This document shows, one piece after another, positions 7,420 through 17,116 of a stretch of 41,260 nt of DNA. The stretch's first letter is position 1; every line of letters begins with the position of its first letter. The notes beneath the pieces were generated by a model, which was not told the origin of the DNA, did no database searches, and saw only the letters and a list, made by a program, of their open reading frames with translations. The position numbers and the translations under genes are program-made. Source of the stretch: Pirellulaceae bacterium (GTDB taxonomy: Bacteria; Planctomycetota; Planctomycetia; Pirellulales; Pirellulaceae); the NCBI GenBank assembly GCA_024102795.1, contig JAGFJK010000080.1, positions 1-41,260 on the forward strand, written 5' to 3'.

Positions 7420-9390
7420 GTGTCCGTCGAATCCGACATGTTCGACGCCAAGGAACAGGTTCGCCAGGCGATAGGGATCGTCGACCTGGTTCGCAGCTAC
7501 ATCGAGCTGCGCCCGAAGGGCCGCATCTTCGTCGGCCATTGTCCTTGGCATAACGATTCGAACCCCAGCCTGCAGGTGAATCCCGAACGGCAAAGCTGGC
7601 GCTGCTGGGTCTGCGACCTGGGCGGCGACATTTTCAGCTTTGTGATGCAGCGCGAGCAGGTGGGATTCCGCGAGGCGCTGGAGATCCTGGCGGATCGGGC
7701 GGGCGTCGTACTGCGCAAGAGTTCGCGCGAGGAACGCGCCGAGGAAGGCAGCCCGCGGCACCGGCCGACACTGTACCGGGCGTTGGGTTGGGCCGAGGAG
7801 CAGTTCCATCGCTGCTTGTGCCAGTCGGAGGCGGCCGAACCGGCGCGGGAGTACCTGCGGCAGCGAGGGATCAACGAGCAGAGCATTGCCGAGTTCCGCT
7901 TGGGTTTTTCGCCCAGCGGTTGGCAGTGGCTGCTGGATCGCAGCCGAGGGACCGGGTTCTCGCCCGAGGTCCTGGAGGCGGTCGGGCTGCTGGGCCGCAG
8001 CCAGAACGGCGGGCGGATGTACGACCGGTTCCGCGAACGATTGATTTTTCCGATCCGCGACCCGCTGCGGCGGTGTGTGGCGTTTGGCGGGCGGATCGTG
8101 CCCGGCTTGTCGGAGGGCCAGCCGGCCAAGTACATCAACTCGCCCGAAACCCGCCTGTTCACCAAAAGCGAACACCTGTACGGGCTCGATCTGGCCCGGG
8201 ACGAGGTCGCTCGGCAGCGCGAGTTGGTGATCGTCGAAGGGTACACCGACGTGGTGATGGCCCACCAGGTGGGCGTCAAGAACGTGGCGGCTGTGCTGGG
8301 AACAGCGCTGAACGAACGGCACATCGCCAACGTCCGGAGGTTCACCGATCGAGTGGCGCTGGTGCTGGACGGCGACGAAGCGGGGCGGACCAAGGCCAAT
8401 GCGATTCTGGAACTGTTCGTGGCCGCCGACATGGATCTGCGGATCGTGACGCTGCCCGACAACCTCGACCCTTTCGACTTCTTCCTTCGCGAGGGGGCGG
8501 ACGCCTTCCGCACGCAACTCCGCTCGGCCGCCGACGCGCTGGACCACAAGTTGGACGTGGTCACGCAGGGAATCGATTTACTCCGTGACACGCACCGGGC
8601 GACCGCCGCTCTGGAAGACGTACTCAGGACGCTGGCGTTGGCCCCGGACGAACCGGCCACCAAACTGCGGGAAGAACAGTTGCTGGGCCGGCTCGCTCGG
8701 CGGTTCGCCGTCGACGAGCAACGGATTCGCGAGCGGTTGCGGCAGTTGCGGCGGGCGGGCGGCGGACGAGCCACTCCGGCCGGCGGCGGACCAGCCCGCG
8801 GCGGCGCGAACCCGGCCGAGCCGAATCGGAGCGATCTGGCGGCGGTACCAGCCCGGCCAGGCCAGGCGCAGCCGGCACGCCTAGAATCGGAACGAGCCGA
8901 GTCGGATCGAGCAGAATCGGACCGGCCCGCGCGGCAGCGGCTGCTGCCTCAGGAATTGGAACTGCTTGGCATCCTGGCCCGGCATCCCGAACTGGTGGAA
9001 GACGCGGTGGCCAGCATTTCGTCGGAGCGGTTGACGACGGACGACGCGATTCAGTTGTTTGGCGTCTACGCCGCGCGGCTGGACGGCGGCGAGTCGGTGG
9101 CGTTCGAGGAAGTGCTGTTGTCGATCGAAAATCCCTACTGGAAGTACTTGCTGGTCGCGGCGGACGAGGACGCGCGCGACAAGTCGGAACCGGCCTTGGA
9201 GTCCGCGGCGGAGCGCCTGGACGGACTGGTTCGGCATTTTCAACTGGCGGCCGAAGCGCAGCGGCAGCGGGAAACCGTGCACGCCCTGCACGCCGGCGGC
9301 CTGGACGAGGAGGAGGAACTGCTGGCCCTGATGCGGATCGTACAATCTGAGCGAAATCGGCAGGGAATTTCCGCACCCACGGAAGGGTAG
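7420..9390 (+). CDS. dnaG: DNA primase
   Basis: A 656-residue protein. GTG 7420 is preferred because AGGAG sits 6 bases upstream (7409-7413); ATG 7438 is the alternative. The CHC2 zinc ribbon has Cys41-x2-His44 and Cys62-x2-Cys65. The Toprim domain has Glu273 in VEGYTD and the Asp317-Gly-Asp319 pair in LDGDEAG, which bind catalytic metal. After about residue 440 there is a low-complexity linker rich in Ala, Gly, Pro and Arg, with repeated ESDRAESDR units, and then the helical C-terminal DnaB-binding region. The enzyme makes RNA primers at the replication fork. It lies next to rpoD, as in the bacterial macromolecular-synthesis operon, but the rpsU member of that operon is absent. Confidence 0.95.
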   Translation: MSVESDMFDAKEQVRQAIGIVDLVRSYIELRPKGRIFVGHCPWHNDSNPSLQVNPERQSWRCWVCDLGGDIFSFVMQREQVGFREALEILADRAGVVLRKSSREERAEEGSPRHRPTLYRALGWAEEQFHRCLCQSEAAEPAREYLRQRGINEQSIAEFRLGFSPSGWQWLLDRSRGTGFSPEVLEAVGLLGRSQNGGRMYDRFRERLIFPIRDPLRRCVAFGGRIVPGLSEGQPAKYINSPETRLFTKSEHLYGLDLARDEVARQRELVIVEGYTDVVMAHQVGVKNVAAVLGTALNERHIANVRRFTDRVALVLDGDEAGRTKANAILELFVAADMDLRIVTLPDNLDPFDFFLREGADAFRTQLRSAADALDHKLDVVTQGIDLLRDTHRATAALEDVLRTLALAPDEPATKLREEQLLGRLARRFAVDEQRIRERLRQLRRAGGGRATPAGGGPARGGANPAEPNRSDLAAVPARPGQAQPARLESERAESDRAESDRPARQRLLPQELELLGILARHPELVEDAVASISSERLTTDDAIQLFGVYAARLDGGESVAFEEVLLSIENPYWKYLLVAADEDARDKSEPALESAAERLDGLVRHFQLAAEAQRQRETVHALHAGGLDEEEELLALMRIVQSERNRQGISAPTEG

Positions 9391-9491
9391 CGTCCTTGCC
9401 CGCCGATTCCGTCCGCGACCCATACAGGGGGGCCGGACGGCCGATCGGCGTCGAGTCCCCGCAGGCGCTAACGTGCGCAGGAGGTTTGCAC

Positions 9492-11240
9492 GTGGACCAT
9501 CTCGAAATGGATTTGCAGCAACTGATTGGCCAGGGAAAATCGCAAGGGTATCTGACCTACGACCAGGTGAACGACTACCTGCCGGACGAGGACGTCAGCC
9601 CCGACAAGCTGGACAGCCTGCTGATCGCCCTGGAGGAACAGGGCATCGAACTGGTGGATCAGATGCCCCAGGTTCCCGCCGCGCCTGGACGCGGCCCCGC
9701 TGCTAGCGGCACCTCCGCCGGCGGCCCCGCAACCGGCGGCACCTCTCGGGCGGTCCGCGACGCGCTTCGCCAGGTCGTGCCCTTGCTGGGCGAAGGCGAC
9801 GGGCGGGAATTGTCCGAGGAGGAAGCCGTCAGCTTGCCTCCGACCGGCGATCTGCCGAAGCTGAGCGACGATCCGATCCGGATGTACCTCTCGCAGATGG
9901 CCGAGATCCCGCTGTTGTCGCGGGAAGAGGAGATCTCGCTGGCCAAGAAGATCGAGATTACCCGCAAGCGGTTCCGCCGCACCGTGCTCAGTTGCGACTA
10001 CGCCTTGCGAGCCACCGTCCAGACGCTGACGCGCGTCTACCGGGGCGAGCTGCCGTTCGACCGCACGATCAAGGTGTCGCTGACCGAGCGGCTGACCAAG
10101 GAGCAGATTCTCGCCCGCATGCCGCACAACCTGCGGACGATCGAGCGGCTGCTGGAGCAGAACCGGCACGATTTCGAGCTGCTGATCCGCCGCTCCACTC
10201 CGGCCGACGTGCGGCGCCGGGCGCGGGCCGCTCTGCTGCGGCGGCGGCGAAAGTGCCTGCAACTGGTGGAGGAACTCAGTCTGCGGACGCGGCGCGTGCA
10301 GCCGCTGGTGAAGGAACTGCGGGATTTCGCCGACCGCATGGTGCGGATTCGCTTGCGTCTGGATCAGCTCGGCGACGATCCGCGCGAGGCCGATCAGCGG
10401 AGCCAGTTGCGCAGGGAACTGCGGCGGCTGATGCTGCTGACCCAGGAGAGCCCGCGCAGCCTGCGGAGCCGCTGCGAAGTGGCTCGGCGACAATTCGAGT
10501 TGTACGAGCAGGCCAAGCGGCAGTTGTCCAGCGGCAACCTGCGGCTGGTGGTGTCGATTGCCAAGAAGTACCGCAACCGGGGCCTGAGTTTTCTGGACCT
10601 GATCCAGGAGGGGAACACCGGGCTGATGCGGGCCGTGGATAAGTACGAGTACCGGCGGGGCTTCAAGTTCTCGACCTACGCCACCTGGTGGATCCGGCAA
10701 GCGATCACCCGGGCCATCGCCGACCAGGCGCGGACCATCCGGATCCCGGTCCACATGATCGACATCCTGTCCAAGCTGCGAAATATTCAGAAGAGGCTCT
10801 TGCAAGATCTGCGGCGAGAACCGACAACTGAGGAGGTCGCCAACCGCGCCGGCATGACGGTGGATGAAGTGCGGCGCGTGATGGACATGGGTCGCCATCC
10901 GGTCAGCCTGGACCGCCCGGTCGGTGACGGCGAGGACAGCAGCTTCGGCGAGTTCATCGAGGACGGGTCGAGTGAAAGTCCGGTCAAGTCGGCCAGCAAC
11001 GGGATCCTGCGTGAGAAGATTGAAAGCCTGCTCAAGACGCTTACGTACCGCGAACGCGAGATTATCCGCCTGCGGTACGGTCTGGGGGACGGCTACACCT
11101 ACACGCTGGAGGAAGTCGGCCGGATCTTCAAGGTCACGCGCGAGCGGGTGCGGCAGATCGAAGCCAAGGCGGTGCGCAAGCTGCAGCATCCGGTCCGGAT
11201 CCAGCAACTGGCGGGCTTCCTTCCCAGCGCGACGAACTAG
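9492..11240 (+). CDS. rpoD: RNA polymerase primary sigma factor (RpoD/SigA)
   Basis: A 582-residue protein. GTG 9492 has a perfect AGGAGG 7 bases upstream (9479-9484). Region 1.1 is visible at the start ([23 protein letters not shown]). Region 1.2 is [21 protein letters not shown], and a large charged non-conserved insert follows. Region 2 has [40 protein letters not shown] and [13 protein letters not shown]. Region 3 has RIPVHMID. Region 4 has [14 protein letters not shown] and the helix-turn-helix [17 protein letters not shown]. It is the housekeeping sigma factor, and its promoter consensus fits the promoter seen ahead of dnaG. The stop is followed by a strong terminator. Confidence 0.96.
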   Translation: MDHLEMDLQQLIGQGKSQGYLTYDQVNDYLPDEDVSPDKLDSLLIALEEQGIELVDQMPQVPAAPGRGPAASGTSAGGPATGGTSRAVRDALRQVVPLLGEGDGRELSEEEAVSLPPTGDLPKLSDDPIRMYLSQMAEIPLLSREEEISLAKKIEITRKRFRRTVLSCDYALRATVQTLTRVYRGELPFDRTIKVSLTERLTKEQILARMPHNLRTIERLLEQNRHDFELLIRRSTPADVRRRARAALLRRRRKCLQLVEELSLRTRRVQPLVKELRDFADRMVRIRLRLDQLGDDPREADQRSQLRRELRRLMLLTQESPRSLRSRCEVARRQFELYEQAKRQLSSGNLRLVVSIAKKYRNRGLSFLDLIQEGNTGLMRAVDKYEYRRGFKFSTYATWWIRQAITRAIADQARTIRIPVHMIDILSKLRNIQKRLLQDLRREPTTEEVANRAGMTVDEVRRVMDMGRHPVSLDRPVGDGEDSSFGEFIEDGSSESPVKSASNGILREKIESLLKTLTYREREIIRLRYGLGDGYTYTLEEVGRIFKVTRERVRQIEAKAVRKLQHPVRIQQLAGFLPSATN

Positions 11241-11300
11241 CCGCTGGTGGAGTGCGGGCCGGTTCGAGCCGGTGAACTCGCTCAGTACGACAACAATCGC

Positions 11301-11332
11301 AACCGCTGGTCTGGTGACCAGCGGTTTTTTTT
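11301..11332 (+). terminator. Rho-independent terminator after rpoD
   Basis: A perfect 10-bp stem, AACCGCTGGT (11301-11310) with ACCAGCGGTT (11317-11326), a 6-base loop and a run of T to 11332. It lies 60 bases after the rpoD stop. Confidence 0.92.
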
Positions 11333-11449
11333 ATGCCATCCGCCGCCGAGCGAACGTCGAGTGCCGGGATTTCTCCCCGCGGGATTCCCGCCCACTCCGT
11401 TCGCCAGGCGGATTGCCAGCCCGCTACCAGTTTCAGGAGTAACCGCCCC

Positions 11450-12166
11450 ATGAACGTTTCGGCAGCCGCCTTGCGGGAACTGCATCGGATCCACCGCCAA
11501 CTGACCGACTTGCGCGGCCGACTGGAACGCGGCCCCAAACAGGCCCGGGCGGCCGAGGCCAATGTCAAGCGGCTGGAAACCGCCCAGCAGGAAGCCAAGC
11601 AGGCTCTCACCCGGACCCGCGTCAACGCCGATGAACGTCAACTGCAGCTCAAGCAGCGCGAAATGCGGATCGTGGATCTCCGCGCTAAGTTGAACGCCTG
11701 CGCGAACAACCGCGAATACCAGGCGTTGCTGGAACAAATCGCGGCGGACGATCAGGCCAACAGTGTGTTGCAGGACGAGATCCTCGAAATGCTGGAGAAG
11801 CTGGATGAACACCAGGCGGGGATCGCGCGCATCGAGGCCGAGCTGGCCAAGTCGCGGGCGGAATCGGAGAAAGTCCGCCAGCGGGTGGCCGAGGAACATG
11901 ACCTGCTGGAACGCGAGCTGGCGCGAGTGACGGCCGAACTGCGGACGGCCGAACAGGTGCTGCCCGCGGACTTCAAACAGACGTACGATCGAGTCAGCCA
12001 GGCTCGCGGCGAAAATGCCCTGGCCGAAGTGGTGGGCGAAAGCTGCGGCAGTTGCTTCCAGATGCTGCCGCCCCAGGTGATCAGCGAACTGATGCTCTCC
12101 CGCCCCGTGTTCTGCAAGAGCTGCGGCGCCCTGCTGTACCTGTCCGAGGCCGCCGACGAGGGCTAG
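11450..12166 (+). CDS. Coiled-coil protein with C4 zinc ribbon
   Basis: A 238-residue protein; ATG 11450 follows CAGGAGT by about 10 bases. Residues 10-180 are a long charged antiparallel coiled coil with heptads rich in Glu, Arg, Gln and Leu. Residues 195-230 hold the C4 zinc ribbon, CGSCFQMLPPQV and FCKSCGALLY. This matches the widespread CT398-like/YbgI-neighbour zinc-ribbon family, whose structure is a helical hairpin with a zinc knob. The molecular role is not settled; nucleic-acid binding and a link to flagellar or secretion partners have been suggested in other bacteria. It has its own transcription unit after the rpoD terminator. Confidence 0.82.
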   Translation: MNVSAAALRELHRIHRQLTDLRGRLERGPKQARAAEANVKRLETAQQEAKQALTRTRVNADERQLQLKQREMRIVDLRAKLNACANNREYQALLEQIAADDQANSVLQDEILEMLEKLDEHQAGIARIEAELAKSRAESEKVRQRVAEEHDLLERELARVTAELRTAEQVLPADFKQTYDRVSQARGENALAEVVGESCGSCFQMLPPQVISELMLSRPVFCKSCGALLYLSEAADEG

Positions 12167-12206
12167 GCCGCAAACGACCTCCAAGCGGCGCGTCAACGCA
12201 GGGACG

Positions 12207-12680
12207 TCAGTCGACCGTCTCCAGCTCGTGCTGGTACCGCCGAATCGTCTCGGCCGGATTCAAGTTGAAGACCGCTCGGCCGTCGGTTTCCCAGTCGCCG
12301 CGGTGCCAGCGGAAGACCGCCGTGGCGGCCCGCAGGTTGCCGACCGCTTCGACGTCCTCCATCCCGCCCCCCTCGATCGCCTCGAAACGGATCGTCACAC
12401 CCACCAGTGCCCGCAGCTCCCCCGTCCCGCGGTCCCGAGCAAATGCCACGGCGTTGTCGAACTCGCAGTCGACCCAGGCCAGGCCTCGCGGGGAACCCGA
12501 CTGCGACGCGAGCGTCAGGAAGCGGGCTTCGAGCCATTCGCGCCGCCGCTGGAAGCGACCGCGCTGCTCGGTCAGTTGGCGGCGAGCGGCCGCTACCCTC
12601 CAGCGGCTCAAAGCCTTTTGCAACAGGATTGCCGCCAGAACGGATGCTACGGCGCCGACGGTCATCCACACCCAGAACAT
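12207..12680 (-). CDS. Single-span membrane protein of unknown function
   Basis: A 157-residue protein. ATG 12680 has a perfect AGGAGG 7 bases upstream on the minus strand, which decides the start against longer in-frame extensions. Residues 2-22 (FWVWMTVGAVASVLAAILLQ) form one membrane helix, followed by an Arg-rich cytoplasmic coil and a small alpha/beta region with GLAWVDCEFDNAVAFARD. I do not recognise the family; it looks like a conserved planctomycete protein. It faces away from the flanking plus-strand genes. Confidence 0.65.
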   Translation of the reverse strand: MFWVWMTVGAVASVLAAILLQKALSRWRVAAARRQLTEQRGRFQRRREWLEARFLTLASQSGSPRGLAWVDCEFDNAVAFARDRGTGELRALVGVTIRFEAIEGGGMEDVEAVGNLRAATAVFRWHRGDWETDGRAVFNLNPAETIRRYQHELETVD

Positions 12681-12922
12681 GGGCGAGCCTCCTGGACGCA
12701 AAGGCACGTCAGATGCAATACCCGTAATGTACGTGGTCCTGAGGGTCTGTGGCAACTCCGCCTGGATACCGGCCAACTGCTTTTCGAGGCGCCCGTCGCC
12801 GATTGATGGCACGGCTGCCCGTGGGGTAAACTGCCGGATAAACTGCCGGCATGCGTTCGCCCATGCCGTTCGGCAGACTCCGCCGCCCCGCGACACGTAC
12901 CTTTGGAACCAGCGCAGCGACG

Positions 12923-13603
12923 ATGCCTATTCCCTTGACTTGTCCCGGCTGCGGGTGCCACTGGCAGGTTGACGACCCGTGGGCGGGGGAGTCGGTCGGC
13001 TGTCCGGAGTGCTCGTTGCCGGTGATGGTTCCCGCGGCCAGTTTGACGCCCGGTCTGGGCGGGGACGCCGCAACCGCCGAGGGCGGCTGGACCTTGCGAA
13101 CGCCGGAGGGCCAGGAGTTTGGTCCCGTCCCCAAGGCGGAGCTGGACCGCTGGGCGGCCGAAGGGCGCGTGTCGCACGACTGCGAATTACGCGTGGCCGG
13201 TGGTGGTTGGCGAGCGGCGGACCAGGTGTATCCGGAATTGCGGCCCCAGCCGTTGCCGGCGCTCCCCTCGACCGCATCCGCAACCGGGGACGGACCACTG
13301 GCTGGCCGACCCGGCGGAGATACGCCCGCGAGCAAGACCTATGCGTTGCCAGACCGCGGCGAGATGATCCTGTCGCTGGCGATTCTGGGCTGGCTGGTCT
13401 GCCCGATCCTGAGCGTCGCGGCCTGGGTGATGGGCACGGCCGACCTGAACGAAATGCGGGCCGGCCGCATGGACCCGCGTTCCCAGGGGCTGACGCAAGC
13501 GGGACGGATCATGGGCATGCTGCATGCGCTGACCCTGATCGTGGCCATGGTCGTGGCGATGTTCGTGATGCTGGTCGTGTTCGGAATGCGGGGTGGCTGG
13601 TAA
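12923..13603 (+). CDS. Zinc-ribbon, GYF-like and DUF4190-like membrane protein, copy 1
   Basis: A 226-residue protein. I prefer ATG 12923 because it puts the zinc ribbon (TCPGCGCHW and GCPECSLP) at the very N-terminus, as in the next gene; ATG 12851 is also open. About residues 50-110 resemble a GYF_2/DUF4339 domain (GWTLRTPEGQEFGPVPKAEL). The C-terminal 80 residues hold two or three membrane helices around LNEMRAGRMDP, the pattern of DUF4190. The architecture is frequent in planctomycetes but its function is unknown. The stop overlaps the start of the second copy (TAATG). Confidence 0.72.
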   Translation: MPIPLTCPGCGCHWQVDDPWAGESVGCPECSLPVMVPAASLTPGLGGDAATAEGGWTLRTPEGQEFGPVPKAELDRWAAEGRVSHDCELRVAGGGWRAADQVYPELRPQPLPALPSTASATGDGPLAGRPGGDTPASKTYALPDRGEMILSLAILGWLVCPILSVAAWVMGTADLNEMRAGRMDPRSQGLTQAGRIMGMLHALTLIVAMVVAMFVMLVVFGMRGGW

Positions 13604-14325
13604 TGCCGATCGAAATGGACTGTCCCGGCTGTTCCAGAAGGCTGCGCGTGGCGGACCACCACGCCGGCAAGACCGCGCGCTGCCCCGCCTGCCAGACCTT
13701 GTACAAGGTCCCGCTGGCTGGCCAGACCGGGACGGGCCAGACCGGGACGGGCCAGACCGGGACGGGCCCGTACGCGACTGGCAACCTGCACGGTCCGGCG
13801 TCGCGTCGCTGGCTGCTGAAGACCGACGATGGCCAGGTCTATGGTCCGGTCGATCGGTTCGAGCTGGATGGCTGGGTGGTTCAAGGGCGGGTGACGCCCA
13901 GCGCTCAAGTGCAGCAGGAAGGCGACAGTTTCTGGCAGTCAGCGGCCGCCGTTTACCCGGAACTGCAGGTCCGCGAGCCCGTGCCAGGCCGCGCCGCGAA
14001 TCCGTTCGCCGACGCGCCGGCGAACGGTCCCTGGGCGGCGGCATCCGGCGTCGCGGGTCATGTCCCTGTCTCTCGTCGGTATGCCGAACCGCACCGCGGC
14101 GGACTCGTGTTGGCGCTCGGGCTGATCGGCTGGGTTCTTGGCTGCCCGTTTGTGGCGCCGTTTGCGATTGTGCTGGGCGTGATCGACTTGAGGAAGATGA
14201 GCGAAGGACGGATGGACCCCAGCGGCAAGGGACTGACAATTGCCGGCGTGGTGCTGGGGGGGATCTATCTAACGCTTGCCGTGGGTTTTGTGCTGCTGAT
14301 CATGCTGCTGGCGCTGTTCGAGTAG
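13603..14325 (+). CDS. Zinc-ribbon, GYF-like and DUF4190-like membrane protein, copy 2
   Basis: A 240-residue paralogue of the preceding gene, with the same order: N-terminal ribbon (DCPGCSRRL and RCPACQTLY), GYF-like domain (DGQVYGPVDRFELDGWV) and two C-terminal membrane helices around LRKMSEGRMDP. ATG 13603 overlaps the upstream stop, so the two are translationally coupled. Residues 40-54 are a GQTGT repeat from a DNA tandem at 13720-13764. The pair probably forms a membrane complex; the substrate or partner is unknown. Confidence 0.75.
   Translation: MPIEMDCPGCSRRLRVADHHAGKTARCPACQTLYKVPLAGQTGTGQTGTGQTGTGPYATGNLHGPASRRWLLKTDDGQVYGPVDRFELDGWVVQGRVTPSAQVQQEGDSFWQSAAAVYPELQVREPVPGRAANPFADAPANGPWAAASGVAGHVPVSRRYAEPHRGGLVLALGLIGWVLGCPFVAPFAIVLGVIDLRKMSEGRMDPSGKGLTIAGVVLGGIYLTLAVGFVLLIMLLALFE
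13720..13764 (+). repeat. In-frame 15-bp tandem repeat, three copies
   Basis: Three perfect units of GGCCAGACCGGGACG, each encoding GQTGT. They form a linker between the zinc ribbon and the GYF-like domain. The copy number is likely to vary by slippage without breaking the frame. Confidence 0.9.
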
Positions 14326-14401
14326 AGCATGTTGGCCCGACGCCTCCGCTGGTCGAGCGGCACGAGGGGGCCTTGGCCAGGGCGAAGGAAGCAGGTTGTC
14401 G

Positions 14402-15247
14402 ATGCCGTTGCTGGGCGCTCACATGTCCATTGCGGGAGGGCTGCACAAGGCGGTCGAGGCGGCGGCCGCGCTGGGCATGGACACGGTGCAGATCTTTATC
14501 CACAGCCCATCCCAGTGGGCCATGCCGCTGAGCGACGAGAACGCCGCCCGCTTCCGGCAGGCGCTGGACGCTGCCCACCTGCAACACCCGATCGCCCATG
14601 CCTCGTACCTGCTCAACCTGGCCAGCCCCGACGACGCGCTCTGGAACAAGTCGTTGCAGGCCTTCATCGGCGAGATGCGGCAGGCCGAACGGCTGGGACT
14701 GGCCGCGCTGGTCATCCACCCGGGTTCGTATACGACCAGCAGCGAAGCCGCGGGCCTGCGGCGCGTGATCGCGGCCGTCGACGAAATGCACCGGCAAACG
14801 GGCACGCTGCGAGTGAAGTGCCTGCTGGAAACCACTGCCGGCCAGGGGACCAATCTGGGACACCGCTTCGAACACCTGGCCGAGATCATGCAGGGGGTTG
14901 CCCACTCCGAGCGGCTGGGGATCTGCTTCGATACCTGCCATGTGTTCGCGGCCGGATACGGGCTGATCGAGCGGCGGGAGTATCTGGCCACCATGCGGCA
15001 GTTCGATCGGCTGCTGGGATTGGACCGCCTGGAAGCGTTCCACTTGAACGACAGCCAGCGCGAGCGCGGCTCGCGCGTGGATCGGCACGAACACATCGGC
15101 CGGGGCAAGCTGGGGTTGGAACCGTTTCGCCACTTGCTGAACGACCGCCGCTTCCGCCGCGCGCCGATGTACCTGGAAACTCCCAAGGGCCTGCACCAGG
15201 GCCGGGACTGGGACCAGGTGAACCTGCAGGTTCTCCGCAGCCTCTGA
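14402..15247 (+). CDS. nfo: Endonuclease IV (AP endonuclease)
   Basis: A 281-residue protein beginning MPLLGAHMSIAGGLHKAVE. This is the canonical endonuclease IV opening, with His in GAHMS as a zinc ligand. Further family motifs are IAHASYLLNLASPD, LVIHPGSYT, LLETTAGQGTNLG, GICFDTCHVFAAGY, FHLNDSQRERGSRVDRHEHIG and a late MYLETPKG; together they supply the three-zinc site. The enzyme cuts DNA 5' of abasic sites in base excision repair. ATG 14402 is preferred over TTG 14396. Confidence 0.95.
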   Translation: MPLLGAHMSIAGGLHKAVEAAAALGMDTVQIFIHSPSQWAMPLSDENAARFRQALDAAHLQHPIAHASYLLNLASPDDALWNKSLQAFIGEMRQAERLGLAALVIHPGSYTTSSEAAGLRRVIAAVDEMHRQTGTLRVKCLLETTAGQGTNLGHRFEHLAEIMQGVAHSERLGICFDTCHVFAAGYGLIERREYLATMRQFDRLLGLDRLEAFHLNDSQRERGSRVDRHEHIGRGKLGLEPFRHLLNDRRFRRAPMYLETPKGLHQGRDWDQVNLQVLRSL

Positions 15248-15379
15248 AAAAAGGTGTCATTGCCAAAAAGGTACCTCACACCTGATATGTCACCAAAATT
15301 CTTAAAAAACCAAGAAAAGGGGCATCCGAGCGCTTCTATTGGAGGAATTTGCCGCACCTTCAATCAGGAGACACTCGGA

Positions 15380-16518
15380 TGGTCCTTAGAACCTAAGGTA
15401 CCGCGCGCTTCACAGTCCAGGAAGCGGTTTATCGGCAAGCCTTCGGGCCAGATCCAGGAGCGGGTGCAGGCCGTTGGGCCGGAACACTTCGGCGTGGTGT
15501 CCGTCGACTGCGCCAAGCGCCGCTCCAAGTGGATGCTGAGCGATTTCTACGGCAAGGTTCTCGTCGAACCGACGACTGTGGATCACACTCGCGGCGGGCT
15601 TCTGCTGATGACGAATTTGATTGCGGAAAGCCGCCAAGACGAGGGACTCCGCGACATGATCGTGGTCGTGGAGATGACGGGCATCTATCACAAGCCCGTC
15701 TTTCGCGCCTGCCTCGACGCGGGATTCGACACTCGCATCGTGCATCCCTTCGCGTCAGCCCACTATCGACGGCCGCTACATCCCAACGCCAAGACCGACG
15801 ACCATGATCTCGTGGCTTGGGCTGGCACTGCGGCCGAACCGTCTGAACTGGCGTCGTTGCATACGCGCCAGTGGCGGCAACTCAACGACGTACGCCAGAT
15901 GTTCGACGAACAGATTGCCGGAGCCGAGCAGGAAATGGCTGGTTTTCTCGTGAAAACGCCCTATGCCCTGCTACTCAGTGTGACCGGCATCAACGTCGTG
16001 TCGGCGGCGCGCTTCGCGGGCGAGGCCGGACCGATCGAACACTACGCCAGCGCCCAGGCGCTCAAGGGCCGGGCAGGTCTGTTCCCCTCCCGCTATCAAA
16101 GCGACGAAGTCGATCGTGGCGACGGCACGCTCATTCGCCAGTGCAACCGCAGGCTCCGCGCGGCGGCCTTGCTGCTGGCCGAGAATTTGATCAAGTGCCA
16201 TTGGTTGCCGGGCGGCAACTGTGGCGCGGCGAGGGACTCCAGCGAGAGTACCTCCTGGCCAAGCTCAAGGAGTTCCATCGCCTGCATCACACGCCAATCG
16301 ATCAAGTCATCCGCGACCTGCATGAAGCCTGTAACTGGTTGCCGAAGAGCGCCCACGCGGATGAGGCGAAGCCAATCGCCGATTGGGCTCGCAAGAGATC
16401 CCGCGGACCGCAACACCTCGGTGACCTGCTCTTACCGCTGCTGATTCGACTGGGAGTGGCAACTGCGCCTGATGCTGAGTTAGAATCCAATACGTCCGAA
16501 GCTCGGAGCTCTAGCTGA
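15380..16518 (+). pseudogene. Decayed IS110-family transposase
   Basis: The first frame, to about 16200, reads as an IS110-family transposase: VVSVDCAKRRSKWML (first catalytic Asp), VVEMTGIYHKP (Glu), HPNAKTDDHDLVAWA (the DD pair of the DEDD site), and later TGINVVSAARFAGE and GLFPSRYQSDE, the Tnp20-type region. At about 16196-16205 the meaning passes to another frame (VAGRQLWRGEGLQREYLLAK to the stop at 16518). That is a frameshift, probably with a small deletion, since the usual helical stretch between the two parts is missing. At the 5' end, the only ATG with a Shine-Dalgarno (15379, after GGAGACACTCGG) runs into TAA after five codons in a different frame, a second lesion. The copy is unlikely to be active. 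Confidence 0.8.
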
Positions 16519-16795
16519 CTGATCGTGCTGCGAGGCACACTGACAACGTCGTCTTTGACACCCAGGGCATCCCGCGAGGCTACGCTTCAAGGGAACAAGC
16601 CCGTCGAAAAGCGTGACGCTCTGTCAGCGGTTCGAACGCCGGATAAGACAGCGTGAAGCCTCCGGGCTTCGGATATCTATCAGGGTGGCGATAACGAACC
16701 ACGCCTAAGCTGACCGAGACGTGCCGGCAGCACACCCAGTAGCTGGACAACGAACCCTCAAAAAACTACCCTGGCAGTAGTTGCGCTATCCCTAC
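16519..16795 (+). other. Non-coding 3' flank of the IS110-like element
   Basis: No gene is supported here. A GAAGCC-TCCG-GGCTTC hairpin is visible at 16655-16670. In the IS1111 group of this family the long non-coding end downstream of the transposase encodes the guide (bridge/seek) RNA, so this stretch is where such an RNA would lie. I cannot define the element's right end. Confidence 0.35.
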
Positions 16796-17116
16796 GCGCA
16801 TCGTCAATTCCGCATGTTCCGCCATGACAGCGCTTTGTCTGCCCATATGACCTTTCGGGGCTGACCTATCGGAGCCGTCGTGTGCAGAGCGCCAGGCAGG
16901 TAGTGGCCGCATTGCCCAGCCATGGCATGTCCCACGAGGGGGCGGGAGGGTTGTTGGGCAAGCGCAAGTACCGTCGAACTCGCCTGGCGTCTCGAACCAT
17001 TTCTTTGGCCTTACCGTGCCCCCCCATTGACAAGGGGTGTCCTGCCCGTTCAAAACTAGAACCCTTGTCCCCGTCCACGGGTCGATTCTCTTCTCTCTCG
17101 AGAGCACGGCTCGCAA
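16796..17116. other. Unassigned intergenic region before the CRISPR operon
   Basis: No recognisable gene. A TTGACA at 17027-17032 could be a -35 for the operon that follows, but no good -10 stands at the right distance. A minus-strand ORF (16766-17122) crosses the region without any family resemblance. Confidence 0.3.
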
